From Juglans regia (taxonomy: Eukaryota > Streptophyta > Magnoliopsida > Fagales > Juglandaceae): 64,000 bases of DNA. The notes beneath the pieces are model-generated. The model saw nothing but the letters and a program-made list of their open reading frames with translations, ran no database searches and was not told the origin of the DNA. Positions 44,206-55,500 of this stretch are shown in pieces. Numbering within the stretch: position 1 is the stretch's first letter; each line of letters starts with the position of its first letter. The stretch spans positions 12,591,888 through 12,655,887 of the forward strand of contig NC_049902.1 in assembly GCF_001411555.2 (NCBI RefSeq), given 5' to 3'. Both the position numbers and the translations under genes were made by a program.

Positions 44206-45394
44206 CTACCTCTCCTGTGCAATGGCAAGTTTCTTCCGAATAATTGAAATTTTCTCACACATGTCATGAATGATTTCCTGTCCCATTATTCTACGTTCTA
44301 CAACTTCATCCCAATAGAGAGGTGATCTACACTTACGTCCGTAAAGAACTTCGTATGGTGCTGCCTGAATACTCTTCTGATAACTGTTATTATAAGCAAA
44401 CTCAATGAGGGGTAAATATCGTATCCAGCTACCCTTAAACTCTATAACACATGCCCTGAGCATATCCTCCAAACTTTGAATTGTCCTCTCTGATTGGCCA
44501 TCTATCTGAGGATGAAAAGCAGTGAAAAGCAGTGCTATAAGTTAGCTGAGTTCCTAACTCCTTCTATACATTTCTCCAGAATGCTAAGGTGAAACATGTA
44601 TCTCTGTTAGAGACAATCTTGGATGGTACCCATGTAGTCTGACAATCTCTTTCACATACAACTCTACCAATCTATCAGTGGAGTATGTCTTCTGAATGGG
44701 AATAAAGTAAGCTAATTTTGACAATTGATCAACAATCACCCAAGCTGCATCTTGACCTCCTGGTGCCCTAGGAAACTCTGATACAAAATCCATCCCTATC
44801 TCATCCCACGTCCAAACTGGTATAGGAAGTGGCTGAAGTGTACCTGGGGACCTTTGATGTTCTGCCTTAACTTGTTGACACGTCAAACATTGTGCTACAT
44901 AATTTTATCACTTCTCGCTTCATACCATTCCACCGAAAGTGTTGTTTCAAATTCCAATACATCTTAGTACTACCTGGGTGAACCGTGTAAAGTGAACGAT
45001 GGGCTTCTCTCAAAATAAAATCCTTAATCTCTCTGTCATTAGGTACACATAATCTTCCTCTAAACCTCAGGATGCTGTCATCTGATACTGAATAGTTAGG
45101 TCTCTTGCCTTCTATTACCTCCACCTTTAACTTCATTAATTTTGTATCACCAACTTGAGCGACCTTAATCCGATCTATCAATGTTGAACATAAGGTCAAA
45201 CTACTTAATTTAGCTTGGGTATCACTAATCATCTCAATACCTGGCCACTCCATATCCAATAATATGTGCTTTTGGGACGTATACATCGTAGCCAATGTAC
45301 CAGAAGATGATTTCCGACTTAGCGCATCTGCTACAACATTTGCCTTACCCGGATGGTAATTAATATTGGAATCATAGTCCTTCAGGAGTTCCAA
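44206..45394 (-). pseudogene. Gypsy F integrase
   Basis: Pieces 45394-44867, 44886-44584 and 44472-44206. The zinc-binding domain shows H-x4-H in AHRSLYTVHPG and the second half in CQQVKAEHQ, interrupted by a frameshift. The catalytic core has IGMDFVSEFPRAPGG (first Asp). The second Asp motif, normally SDRD, is LTEI here and so lost. DGQSERTIQ (Glu) lies near 44490. FAYNNSYQKSIQAAPYE and LYGRKCRSPLYWDE follow. It cannot integrate DNA. Confidence 0.88.
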
Positions 45395-45955
45395 CTATCT
45401 GTGTTGTCTCATATTCAGCTCTTTCTGTGTGAAGAAATATTTCTGGCTTTTATGATTAGTATAAATCTCACATTTTTCACCATAAAGATAATGTCTCCAT
45501 ATCTTAAAGGCAAAAACCACTGCTGCAAGTTTCAAATCATGGGTCAAGTAACTCTGCTCATAACTTTTCAGTTGTTGGGAGGCATATGCAATGACTTTCC
45601 CGTGTTGCATTAAAACACAACCCAATCCCTTAAGTGAAGTGTCACTATATATGACAAATCCTCCATCTCCTGAGTGAACTGTAAGTACTAGTGGAGTCAC
45701 TAGTCTTTTCTTCAATGCTTGAAAGCTCTTCTCACACTCATTTGCCCATAAAAACTTATTGCTCTTCCTTGTCAACTTTGTCATCAATGCTGCAATACTT
45801 GAAAACCCTTCTACAAATCTTCTGTAGTAATCGACAAGACCTAAGAAACTTCGTATCTCATTTATATTACTAGGCTTAGCCCATTTCACCACTGCTTCAA
45901 TCTTTGATGGATCCACTGAAATTCCTTTTCCTGACACCACATGTCCTAGGAATGC
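45300..45955 (-). pseudogene. Gypsy F RT end and RNase H
   Basis: After the C insertion the frame resumes as [20 protein letters not shown], then [19 protein letters not shown] and [15 protein letters not shown] (RT thumb). RNase H follows: [15 protein letters not shown] keeps its Asp, but the usual THDLELAAV reads THDLKLAAV (Glu to Lys) and YTDHKS reads YTNHKS (Asp to Asn). Two catalytic carboxylates are lost. KANVVADALSRK ends it. Confidence 0.9.
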
Positions 45956-47815
45956 GATCTTGTAATATCGAGTTCTACTACGTAGGTCCTTATGTCATTT
46001 TATTAATTCCTTAAGTTAAATATTTTGAGATAAAGATTTTGATTATTTTCAATGATTTTATTTTATGATGAGTATGGTTTATTTTAAAAATATGATTTAT
46101 TAAAATAAATCAAGGGTATTATTTTTTTAGACTTTGAAATATTTTCCCTTAAGCCCTTTAATTTTATTTATTTAAGAAATGGCCCAATTAATCTCTACCA
46201 TTGGATTGGTAGGTGAAAAGTAACCTTGAGGTGGATAGATCTCCATCATCCATCTTCCAAGCTTATGTGATAAGCTTTGACTAAGGCAAAGGTTCCTCCC
46301 ATCCCTTTTCACTTGTAGGCTTCCAAGATAATCCACAAAATCCTTTTCTTTCCTTTGACCCATAAGCTTCCTAAGGAAGCTATTGAACCCATCGGTCAAG
46401 GCAAGTCAAAAAGAGAGAAGAGAAAAACTTAAAACTAATCATAGGCATATCTACTCCTACCCGTCGACCCTCACCCAAGGAAGAAAACTTCATCTTCCTC
46501 TCCAAGCAAACCATAGCCAACGCACACCCTCTCTTCTTATCCTCTCTTTTGTTCTTCAAGAAACCAAACTCCTCTCATCTCCTTCAAGCCAAGCATCCAT
46601 TTTTACTTCTTCTCAAGAGGAAAATAGCAAGGTAAAGTACCCTTAATCCTTCTCCTTTGTGTATTTCGAATTTAGCCATGGTTGATCAAGTGGGTTTCTT
46701 TTAATGATTTTGATGTTTCAATTTTGGGGTTTAAAACAGTGATATCGTGTTGCTCTTCATCCATACGACTATACCTCTATTTGGTCTTCCACTTGTGTTT
46801 TGAAAGAAGCTAAGAACTTAAGGTAAAAATCATAATTTGACTCATTTGATTTTAGTGTGATTTTGGAAGCTCATTAAGTTGTTTTAGCTTGGGTTTTGAT
46901 GAAGTTAATTTCCTATGTTGCAAATAAATATGTATGCCCTATTTTTTGCCCAAACCGAATGGTATTATAGTTGTTTTGCTATGTATTTTCCTATATTTTG
47001 AAAATACTATGTTGTTATTAAAATTAGTTTAATCATAGGTGATGATTAAAAGTGATTTTAAATTATATATGACGGTATCATGTGCCTTGTGTTGAGGTTT
47101 GGTTGGTAATCTATTTTTAGGACGCTAGAGGTTTGGTTTAGAGGTTTTGTTTGGGTTTTGTAATTTTATATCTTGCTTTTAAAAGGGTATTAAGTGGGTA
47201 AAGCATAACGGTTTTTTTTTTTTTTAAGCATAAGCTTGAGTGTTTAAAAGTTTGTTTAATGAGTAACTTTGCTATACCTTATGCTACTTTAATTTTAAAT
47301 GTGAGGTTTTATCTAAACTATTTAATATATTGCTTATGTGAATTGGTTATAACTTAGTTAGTTTAGATATAAGGGATTAATTGTGCATGAGGTATTATGA
47401 TATGCAAAGCTGTCCAAGTATTCCTAAGTCCATGTCATGCCATAAAAACAGCCCACTTATGTTGTCCCTCGTTTGGTAAAATTCTACCTAATCCAAGAGT
47501 CCAAAATATTGATGAGCTAACCTTTTTATAATGAGGGACTAAAAGTTTATTAAAGGGCAAGTTTCCTAAGCTTGTTTAGCCTACTTTGGATGCCTAAATC
47601 TATTTTAAAGCCCATTATTGAGAATTCCAGATTTTATCTCCTAATGTCCATAACCTAAAGTGAGCTTGAACCAAAGAAACCTTGCTTGAAGCCTAGGAAT
47701 TCTTAACTACTTTTCATGTAAGCTTTTAAAATAGCCTTTCCATGGATAGCTAGCATATCTTAATACTTAAGTTATTTCTCTTATAAGTTGAGGTGAAGAG
47801 TAGTCATTTGAGTTA

Positions 47816-48010
47816 ATGTTAAGCATAGAATGGACGTTAGATTGTAGTATTGTGGCTTTCTCTTTTAAAGGGAGGGCTAAAGAATATTGTATGATTATTA
47901 ACACGCTTATGCTATTTATTGAAATAGGACCTATATTGATGATGGAAGTATCGAGGAGCATAGAGGTAAGTAGCTATGACCATGCTTCTTACACCAAGTT
48001 CTCTTTATGA
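47816..48010 (+). other. Conserved 64-codon frame in LTR C
   Basis: Counterpart of the minus-strand frame 9265-9456 in LTR A (MLSIEWTLDCSIVAFSFKG, then YCMIINTLMLFIEIGPIL). The AG..GTAAG block lies inside it. No known domain. Confidence 0.35.
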
Positions 48011-49108
48011 AAGAATGTATCTCTCTCCTACTGCAAATGTTCTTCTAAAGAAAAGAGTAAATGAAAATAGCATGTACAAGCCCTTTCTTGATGCCACCTA
48101 TTAGGCACCCTATCGATTATAATTGTATGTATGTGTATAAGGTAATGCATGCACGTAAGTTCTAAGTCATGATATTTCCATACATGCTCTCTCAATAAAC
48201 TTATTGTTATTCCTATATGTAGTATAGTATGAAAATGTTTCTTTTTCATAAAAATGCATGTGCATCGGAGTAAGAAAGATGATGAAAATGTTTTGATTGC
48301 AAAGGAAAAGTAATGAATGTCTCATGCCTTATGCTTCAAGTGATGCTTTAAATGAATTTTAAAATGCCCATATGAACTGATGCTTTCAATGATGTGAAGA
48401 AAGTGTTTTAAAATGTCCCTATGAACTGATACTTTAAATGATGCGAAGCAAACGTTTTAAGATGTCCCTATGAACTGATATTAAATTGTCCCTATGAACT
48501 GACGCCTTATGGATGCCATGAAAAATGATGTTTAAGCTCATGCTTTTAAAATGATGTTTCGTCATGAATGTACTGTTAAATGAAAAAATTATGTTTAAGT
48601 TCATGCTTTTAAATGACGTTTTCCATGAATGAACTATTAAATGAAAAGGACTAAAATGAATTAAAGAAATGACTGAATGGATGAATGTTTTAATGTATGA
48701 AGATACATTACGGCCATATGAATGAAAAGGGTACCAAAGGAATTAGCAGTAATGCAGGGCAAGTAGTACTGGTAGTGCACCCAATGCTGCCCCCTGACTG
48801 AAAGGGATTCCCAACCTGTGGCCACGGGCGGAATCTAGGTCCAAAGGAAGACCGCTAACCCCAACACACTGGGCGTAATAGTGTGTACCGACCAAAGAAA
48901 GTGAAATATGAAAGTATGGTGATTTCTTAAAATGTTTATACATGAAAGCATAGTTATTTCTTAAATGTTTATGCATGAAAGTACGGCTTATCCCTTAAAC
49001 TGTTATGCATGAAAGCATGGTCAAGAATTAGCTAAATGTTTATGTATGCATGTTTTCAAAAGAAAATAATAGATGCGTAGTATGTTCACTGCATGGTGTA
49101 CTACTTAC

Positions 49109-49210
49109 TGAGTATTCGACTCACTTTTGTGTTTATGTTTTAAACGTTCAGGTAATGATGAAAAGGTAGGGGAGCAAGGCATTACTGCAGAGGGAGAGGC
49201 AGAAGCTTAA
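49109..49210 (+). other. LTR C hairpin and mini-frame
   Basis: TGAGT-ATTCG-ACTCA (49109-49123), then TTCAG and GNDEKVGEQGITAEGEAEA with TAA (49151-49210). Six Glu/Asp and one Lys in 19 residues. Confidence 0.48.
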
Positions 49211-49479
49211 GATCTTCCCTAAGTAGAACAGTTATGTTTATGGATGATGGGTTATGTTTTATGAACGTATGGACTCTGAGAGTCTTTTATGGATGAATGT
49301 TCGAATAGAATGTCTATAAAGTGTTCCCTTTATTAAGTTATAAATTTAGAATATACGTGTGTCATGTCCATGCCAATCGCACATTACTAAAAAAAAAAAA
49401 AGCAAAAGAAAATGGAAAGTAAAGGACAAGTATGTATGTCGCAATCCCGCCCTTCCTGGGGTGGGGTTGTGACAGATCT

Positions 49480-49628
49480 CTTGTAACCAAAATTCACACT
49501 TCTTGAATTTCGCATACAGTTTCTTCTCTCTCAATACTGTAAGGGCCATCCTCAAGTGATCCACGTGTTCTTTATGACTCCGAGAGTAAATAAGGCTATC
49601 GTCCATAAAAACAACCACAAACTGATCC
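49480..49628 (-). pseudogene. Gypsy F RT palm fragment
   Basis: A short piece of RT between the two nested LTRs: [18 protein letters not shown], with the YXDD-class active site as FMDD (family norm FIDD), then [20 protein letters not shown] and KKCEFWLQE. Confidence 0.93.
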
Positions 49629-51735
49629 AAATATGTGATACCCCGTATTTTAGTGTATATTTATTTTTAGTAAAAGATTATTTCAATTAATTTAAATATT
49701 GGTTCTCTTGTCTTAAATTTATCGGATTTCTCGTTGGATTTATTTTATAATTCTTAAGTTGTGAAATTTATTTTTATGTGCTTTCTTGATATTAATTAGC
49801 GTTTGCATTTAAATTGCTCTTTGCTTTAATGAATAATTTTATTGTTGAATTTTAATTAGTGTTATTTTATTTTTATTTTTTTCCAACTTTCCCCCCCACG
49901 CACGACATTACCCATGCACGTCTACCTCTTTTCATTCTCTAGGATTTTCTTCTCACCCATATAAATATACACTTTTATCTTATACCTTTGGAAACTGCCC
50001 TGTACCTTCGCTGCAACCAGCCACAAGAATCACCCAGCCTTTCCTAGTTCGATGCCAACCTCCATCTCCACTTAAAACTGAAGCCCATCCCTCCACCGTA
50101 ACGACCATGACCAAGGCCTAAAGCCTCACCGTGAGCCACCACCTCCTTCACGGCCTTAGCTGTAGCAACAAGCCATTACCGTGAGAACATCCCACTCATA
50201 CCTAAAGTTTAGCAACCGCGGGCAACCATTGAACCACGTCTGGCCACCATCGCCTGCCCACCGCCCAACTCCACGCACCTCCGTTGATAGCCAAAACTGT
50301 CTGCTTGGCCTTCTTATGCACCTTTGTTTTTACTTCTAAAAAATAGAGCACTACCAAAGGAAGCAAGACTCCATGTCCCTCCATTGACAGCCATTGTTTC
50401 TCGCTGGAAACGGCCACATGACATGGTTGTAGCTTGGTCATGCTACTCCCGCGTCCACCGTACGTAAGTCCTTCTTTCTCACCATGTTCTCTCTTCTCTC
50501 TACCTCTCACTCTCCGTGCTTTCTCCCTCTCATCACTCTCTCTCTGTTTCTGTACACCGTCGTCGGTTCAGCCACCACTTTGCCGCTCGCAGCCTTGCAC
50601 TCTCTCTCTCTCTGTGTTATTTCACATCGCCGACCACCCAGTACCGCCCTAACCTGCTGTCGCGAGGTCCCCTCTGGTGAACAAGGATCTGCCACACGTC
50701 TCCCTTCCCTCTCGGTAAGCTTTCAAAATAGGAAAGTATTCACACGTAAAGCCCTTACGTAGGAAGAAGAATAATTTTGAGACTTTATTACAGTTTTGCC
50801 CCCTTAGTATGATGTTTTCTGATATGTGGTTACGTGGATTTAGTTTAATGGGTTATGTTTTAATTGGCTTGGTTTAGTTGGTTGTGTTTTAATGATTGGG
50901 CTTCGTTTTTATTATACAAAAAAAAATGATTATATTGTTAATTTGAACTATTTAGTTTTTAAATTATCATTTTTAAGTTGGCCTTATTTTATGGGATTTT
51001 AAGTAGACATAGTATCCTACTAATCTATAGTACGTTGTGGGTACTTTAGTATTTTAAAAACACCGGTATTCATTTATCATAATATTTATTCGATTACTCT
51101 CTTCTGTATGGATTGATATTGACGAAATTAGAAAGTGATAATATTTAGAGTTAAGAGAATTTTAAGTATTGAGGAATTAAAATAGATACTTCAGGTGTAA
51201 TATGAAATTTATTTGTTCACTAGAGATTTATTAAGTTAACATGAATTTTTATAGGTGACGAGTGACAATTGTTCAGTATTGTTGTGGAGAATTTCTGAAT
51301 AAGCTAACAAGTCCAGGTAAGCGGGGTTCTTATGCTAGACTTTGCATAAAATAAAATGAACTGAGGTCCTTATTGGAAAATGTGCATGTTTTGTTATGAA
51401 AAAGAATCTGAAACGACTTCAGTTATTTGTTCTGCATTACTCATGAAATTCTGTATAAGAATAAAGTATTTTCTTCCATGACTGGTGTAGACATGAGCTT
51501 ATTTTTGACATTCTGTTATTGAACTCAGAAAAATATAAGCGAATATAAAAATTGATAATTTTTGCATGTGGCGTGAAGATATTTTGAATCTGTTTTTGGA
51601 AAATGTGAAATGATCTGAATTTCAGTGCTCTGTTTTGATATGATGTGGCATCCGAAATTCCTTTGGCATGACTTTCTAATTTAGTTCTGACTCTGATTCT
51701 AATTCTGACATGGTGATTCTAATTTTGTTTTGTTC

Positions 51736-51870
51736 TGATGTGTGGCCTTGTCACGGGATATAATAATGACCTCTAACCCCGTCACGGGATACAATAGTGA
51801 CTTCTAGCCCTGTCACGAGAGATAATAGTGACCTTTGGCCCGCCACGGGATATAATAGTGATTTGCTGTT
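51736..51870 (+). repeat. Four degenerate 30-35-bp repeats in LTR E2
   Basis: CCTTGTCACGGGATATAATA / CCCGTCACGGGATACAATAG / CCCTGTCACGAGAGATAATA / CCCGCCACGGGATATAATAG, each followed by TGAC or TGAT and a short spacer. A fifth, decayed unit may be at 51935. Confidence 0.8.
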
Positions 51871-52233
51871 CTGAGTATAATCGCTTTGATAACATAGTGA
51901 TTTATGTTCTACTTGACTTTCCGCAGGATGCACAACCCTACCACGGGGGTTAAACATAATCTTTGTTCTGATATGATATGATAAGATAAAGATGTTCAGT
52001 CATGGTGTGCCAAAAGAGTCTTTGAATATGAAAAGTTGGTTTCTGAATATGAAATGTTTGAAAAGTCGCTCTAACTTTATGATAATATGTATTTTTGAGA
52101 TTTGCATTTTGATACTGAAATGTTTTGTTTCTGCATTCTGAAATCTGTGAAAATGCTCATGTTTACACACTAATATAGGTCCTCTGCTTACTGAGTTATT
52201 GATAACTCACCACTTATCTCCATATATTTTTTA

Positions 52234-52269
52234 GATAATTTTGATGGTTCAGCTGGAGAACAAGAATAG
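52234..52269 (+). other. LTR E2 mini-frame (11 codons)
   Basis: After TTTTTTAG the frame reads DNFDGSAGEQE and TAG. The start (D-NFD) resembles LTR E (DFDA), which supports common descent. Confidence 0.4.
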
Positions 52270-52595
52270 GAAGTTTTAGCAAGGTGTGATGATCGTAGTG
52301 GAATAAGTGTCTGAGGGTACAAGTGCTTATTTAAGAGTCGTAGTTAGTAAACTAATTTATTTTTTGGGTATTTTGATTTGATGAGTTAAGAATATTTTCG
52401 AGTTTTTGAATAATTTCTAATTTATGTTATTGAGAATTTCTTTGTTGTCCCCATGAAGGAACTTAGATATTTGGATTGATTAAATGGATTAACATTTTAT
52501 GGGGTTTTCTGGATTTTATATTTGTGTTATTGAAGTTGATATTAAGTATTAAGAGCTAACTCTCCGGATTTTCGAGATTGGGGCGTTACAAAATG

Positions 52596-53006
52596 CTCTT
52601 TAAATACTCTGTTCATAAGGTCCATGAAAGTGGCGGGGCATAGTAAAACCAAAAAGCATAACAAGAAATTCATAATGCCCATATCGTGTCCGAAAAGTTG
52701 TCTTCTGGACATATGTCTCCTTAACTCTCATCTGATGAGATGATATCCAGATCTCAAGTCTATCTTGGAAAAGACCTGTGCTCCTTCTAGCTGATCAAAT
52801 AGATCATCAATTCGAGGTAAGGGGTATCTGTTCTTAATAGTCACCTCATTCAGTTCTCTATAGTCAATACATAATCGCATAGACCCATCCTTCTTTTTCA
52901 CAAAAAGTACTGGAGCACCCCATGGGGAAACACTAGGGCATATGAAACCCTTCTCCAATAGTTCCTGTAACTGATCCTTGAGTTCCTTTAATTCAATTGG
53001 AGCCAT
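52596..53006 (-). pseudogene. Gypsy F RT fingers/palm, first part
   Basis: Begins [20 protein letters not shown] and continues with [40 protein letters not shown] and [11 protein letters not shown], with the first catalytic Asp in KIDL. A frameshift near 52730 follows. The rest, to [15 protein letters not shown], runs on in other frames up to LTR E2. Confidence 0.92.
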
Positions 53007-53099
53007 TCAATAAGGTGCTTTAGATATTGGTGCGGTCCCTGGAATGAGGTCTATTGAGAATTCAACTTCTCTATCTGGGGGTAGTCCTGAAATATCATC

Positions 53100-53657
53100 T
53101 GGAAATACATCTCTAAACTCTCTGACCTCCTATATATCTTCCAATCTAAGTCCATCCGCTGGTGGTGACACCAGACTCGCCAAAAATCCTGTGCAACCTT
53201 GTCTCAATAATTGCACAACCTGCATTGTTGAGATAACACATGATGAAGAACTTTCTTGTGGTTCTTGGAAACTGAACTCTTCCCCATTTTTGGATTTAAA
53301 AGCCACCCTCATATTGAAGCAATCTACACACGCATGATTCTGGGATAACCAGTCCATTCCCAGAATTACATCAAATCCAAACATGTTAAATATAACTAAG
53401 TCGGTAGGAAGAATGCTCCCTTGAATCCCCACCGGACAACCCACTAGAACAGAACTGCAATTGATATGTTCTCCCAAAGGCATAATAACAAACATACTAG
53501 TCTCTAATGGTTCAGGCAACCTTTCAGACAATGATGCATAATGATTCGAAATAAATGAGTGTGTGGCACCGGAATCAAATAGAACTGATGCATAACGAGA
53601 AAACAACATCAATGTACCTGTATGAATAGCATAATGACTTAGAACTATAAGGATCAT
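53100..53657 (-). pseudogene. Gypsy F aspartic protease
   Basis: ASVLFDSGATHSFIS holds the DSGA active-site motif of retroviral-type aspartic proteases. LGMDWLSQNHACVDC ends the fold. The protease would cut the polyprotein. A shift from the gag frame occurs near 53640. Confidence 0.88.
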
Positions 53658-53880
53658 ATATAATATGCATCATCTTTTGTATATGTCTAAGCTTAGGACA
53701 AGAAACGGTACCTGTGACTACATCATTTGACGCAGTAGCGTCATCAGTGGTGAGGGAATATACACGTGTTGTAGCTATCATCTTTTGTCCTCCACTCTTT
53801 CCTGATTCCCCAGATTTCTTCATAGGGCAATCACGAGCTAAATGGTTCGGCTTCCGACACTTGAAACACGTTTTGGCCAT
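53575..53880 (-). pseudogene. Gypsy F gag zinc knuckle
   Basis: CFKCRKPNHLARDC is a complete C-x2-C-x4-H-x4-C nucleocapsid knuckle followed by a Lys/Gly/Ser tail. A second Cys pair (CPTCGKK) lies just upstream near 53905 in the same reading. Confidence 0.88.
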
Positions 53881-53899
53881 ATAAGCATTTTCCCTATGC

Positions 53900-55281
53900 T
53901 TCTTCCCACATGTTGGACATGTAGGATAAGTCAGTCCTTCTAGCTATAGCCCTAGACAGCTATCGCAATGAGGCCTCTTATTCTTGTTTGGTGCAGATTG
54001 GAGCAGTTGTGACTATTGATGGCGCTTCTTATTATTATACTCGATGCTCTCCAAGATACCTTCTTCAACAATAGTGGCTCGGTTCACCAGCTCAGGAAAA
54101 TTTCGAATCTTAAGGGCACGTACTCGATCTCTAATTCACCAATCCAGACCACGTTCAAAATTTTCAGCTTTCTTTTCTTCATCTGGAATCAGATAACTGG
54201 CACAACAGGACAACTCCATGAATTTGGTTGCATACTGATCAACCATCATCTTACCTTGTGTGAGGTCGATGAACTGACGTGCTCTAGACTCTCGTAAAGA
54301 CTGAGAAAAGAAACGATCCAGGAATATCTCCTTAAAGAGCTCCCAAGTAATGGGGACTCCTTCCCCTAGTTCATTATGTAAAAGTGTCCGAGTTGACTTC
54401 CACCAATTGTTAGCTAGGTCTGTTAGATTGTATGTCGCATTAATCACGTTTTGATCATCAGTGCAGAATAACGCCTCAAAGATTTGCTCCATGCGTTCGA
54501 TCCAACTATCCACATCCATAGCATTTGACCTGCCATCAAAGGTCAGGGGGTGCTGACGAGAAAATTACTCCAATGTACAACCAACTTGCAGTGCCCTAGG
54601 TGCAGCTAGGGGTGGCACTATGTGACACGACCCGTTAACCCAACATGAACACGACACGATAAAAGCGGGTTAGAGTTTAGCCTTAACGGGTTCGGGTCAA
54701 AACGGGTTGACCCGTTAAGACATGATTGCTTAACTGGTTGATAAAGGGTCAACCCGTTTTGATCCGTTATAACTCGTTATAACTCGTTAAGAAAGTTAAA
54801 ATTACAATTATACCCTTATACCGAAAAATAAAATTGTTGGGATTTTAATTTCGATATTTTTATTGTTTGGATTGTAATTTTGGACTTGTAGTTATTTTTA
54901 TATTTTTTTTTGTAGATATTGTGATTTTAATATTTATATAAAATTATGCTAAACTTAACTAGGTCAAACGAGTTAATTTCGGGTCTGTTCAACCCATTTA
55001 CGTAAACGGGATCAAAACAAGTTGACACGACACGACTCGTTATGTTAATGGGTCGTATTAGGGTTTGAAATTTTGACACGATAAGTTTAACGGGTCGAGT
55101 TATGGTTGACCTATATGGTATAATATACATGTCTTGACGCGACCCGTTAACACAATTTGACACCCCTAGGTGTGGCATACTAACCGGTAGCCATCGATTG
55201 GAAAAATTGGGTCGCTGCTACAACCAAAGCATCTGGATTTTCATTCTAACTAGATCCAAAAGTGTTCCTAGTGCCAACCAT
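53900..55281 (-). pseudogene. Gypsy F gag (capsid region), split by MITE J
   Basis: ATG at 55281 begins MVGTRNTFGSS, then a stop and ALVVAATQFFQSMATG. MITE J cuts the frame. It resumes as MDVDSWIERMEQIFEALFC (54519) through NWWKSTRTLLHNELGEG, LFKEIFLDRFFSQSLRE and FMELSCCASYLIPDEEKK, the retrotransposon gag capsid domain. Gag packages element RNA into cytoplasmic particles. More breaks lie at 54136-53900. Confidence 0.88.
54607..55168. mobile_element. hAT-type MITE 'J' (562 bp) nested in gag of F
   Basis: Ends TAGGGGTGGCA and (reverse complement) TAGGGGTGTCA. Flanking 8-mers are GGTGCAGC (54599-54606) and GGTGTGGC (55169-55176), 6 of 8 alike. 'Gacccgttaa' motifs as in MITE I. It splits the gag frame. 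Confidence 0.86.
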
Positions 55282-55484
55282 GTTCTGACGCAAAATATAA
55301 TAATATTAATGAATATTTAAATAAAATAATAATAATTAACGATCAACAACAACTTCATATTTTCATATATTAAGAGCTATAAACACTTTATTCTATCTTA
55401 AAATATCTTACTAACTCTCGAGTGGGCTAGGAGCATCCTATGTGACCTTATTCTTTCCAAGAGTCTGCAGAATCTCTCAAACTT

Positions 55485-55498
55485 GGGCTCTGATACCA
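55485..55498 (-). other. Primer-binding site of F
   Basis: Minus strand TGGTATCAGAGCCC, two bases inside the 5' LTR end: a textbook initiator-tRNA-Met primer site. Confidence 0.93.
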
Positions 55499-55500
55499 TT

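Larger units (their letters stand above)
45961..49474 (+). mobile_element. Solo LTR 'C' (3.5 kb) nested in F
   Basis: TGTAATATCGAG ... GGGGTTGTGACA with perfect 5-bp duplications GATCT (45956-45960 and 49475-49479). Removing it rejoins F's RT frame (CEFWLQE to GHVVSGKG). It matches B and A along the whole length. It has donor-like sites near 46632 and 47966, a 38-nt AG..GT block (47928-47965), a hairpin at 49109-49123 and a 19-codon mini-frame. There is no internal region, so it is a solo LTR. Confidence 0.93.
49634..52590 (+). mobile_element. Solo LTR 'E2' (2.96 kb) nested in F
   Basis: TGTGATACCCCGTATTTT ... GGGGCGTTACA. Flanking 5-mers AAATA (49629-49633) and AAATG (52591-52595) match at 4 of 5. 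It shares its start with LTR E. It contains a CT-rich 5' part (50450-50700), donors at 50715 and 51317, an AG..GTAAG block 51255-51316, four repeats of 'cacgggatataatagtgac' style (51750-51860), the hairpin TGAGTTAT/ATAACTCA (52192-52209) and an 11-codon mini-frame. Confidence 0.9.

Noticed and set aside
47767..47961. 64-codon minus-strand ORF and its twin 9314-9505
   Set aside because: Antisense shadows of the conserved frame in LTRs C and A; similarity between the two follows from LTR homology.
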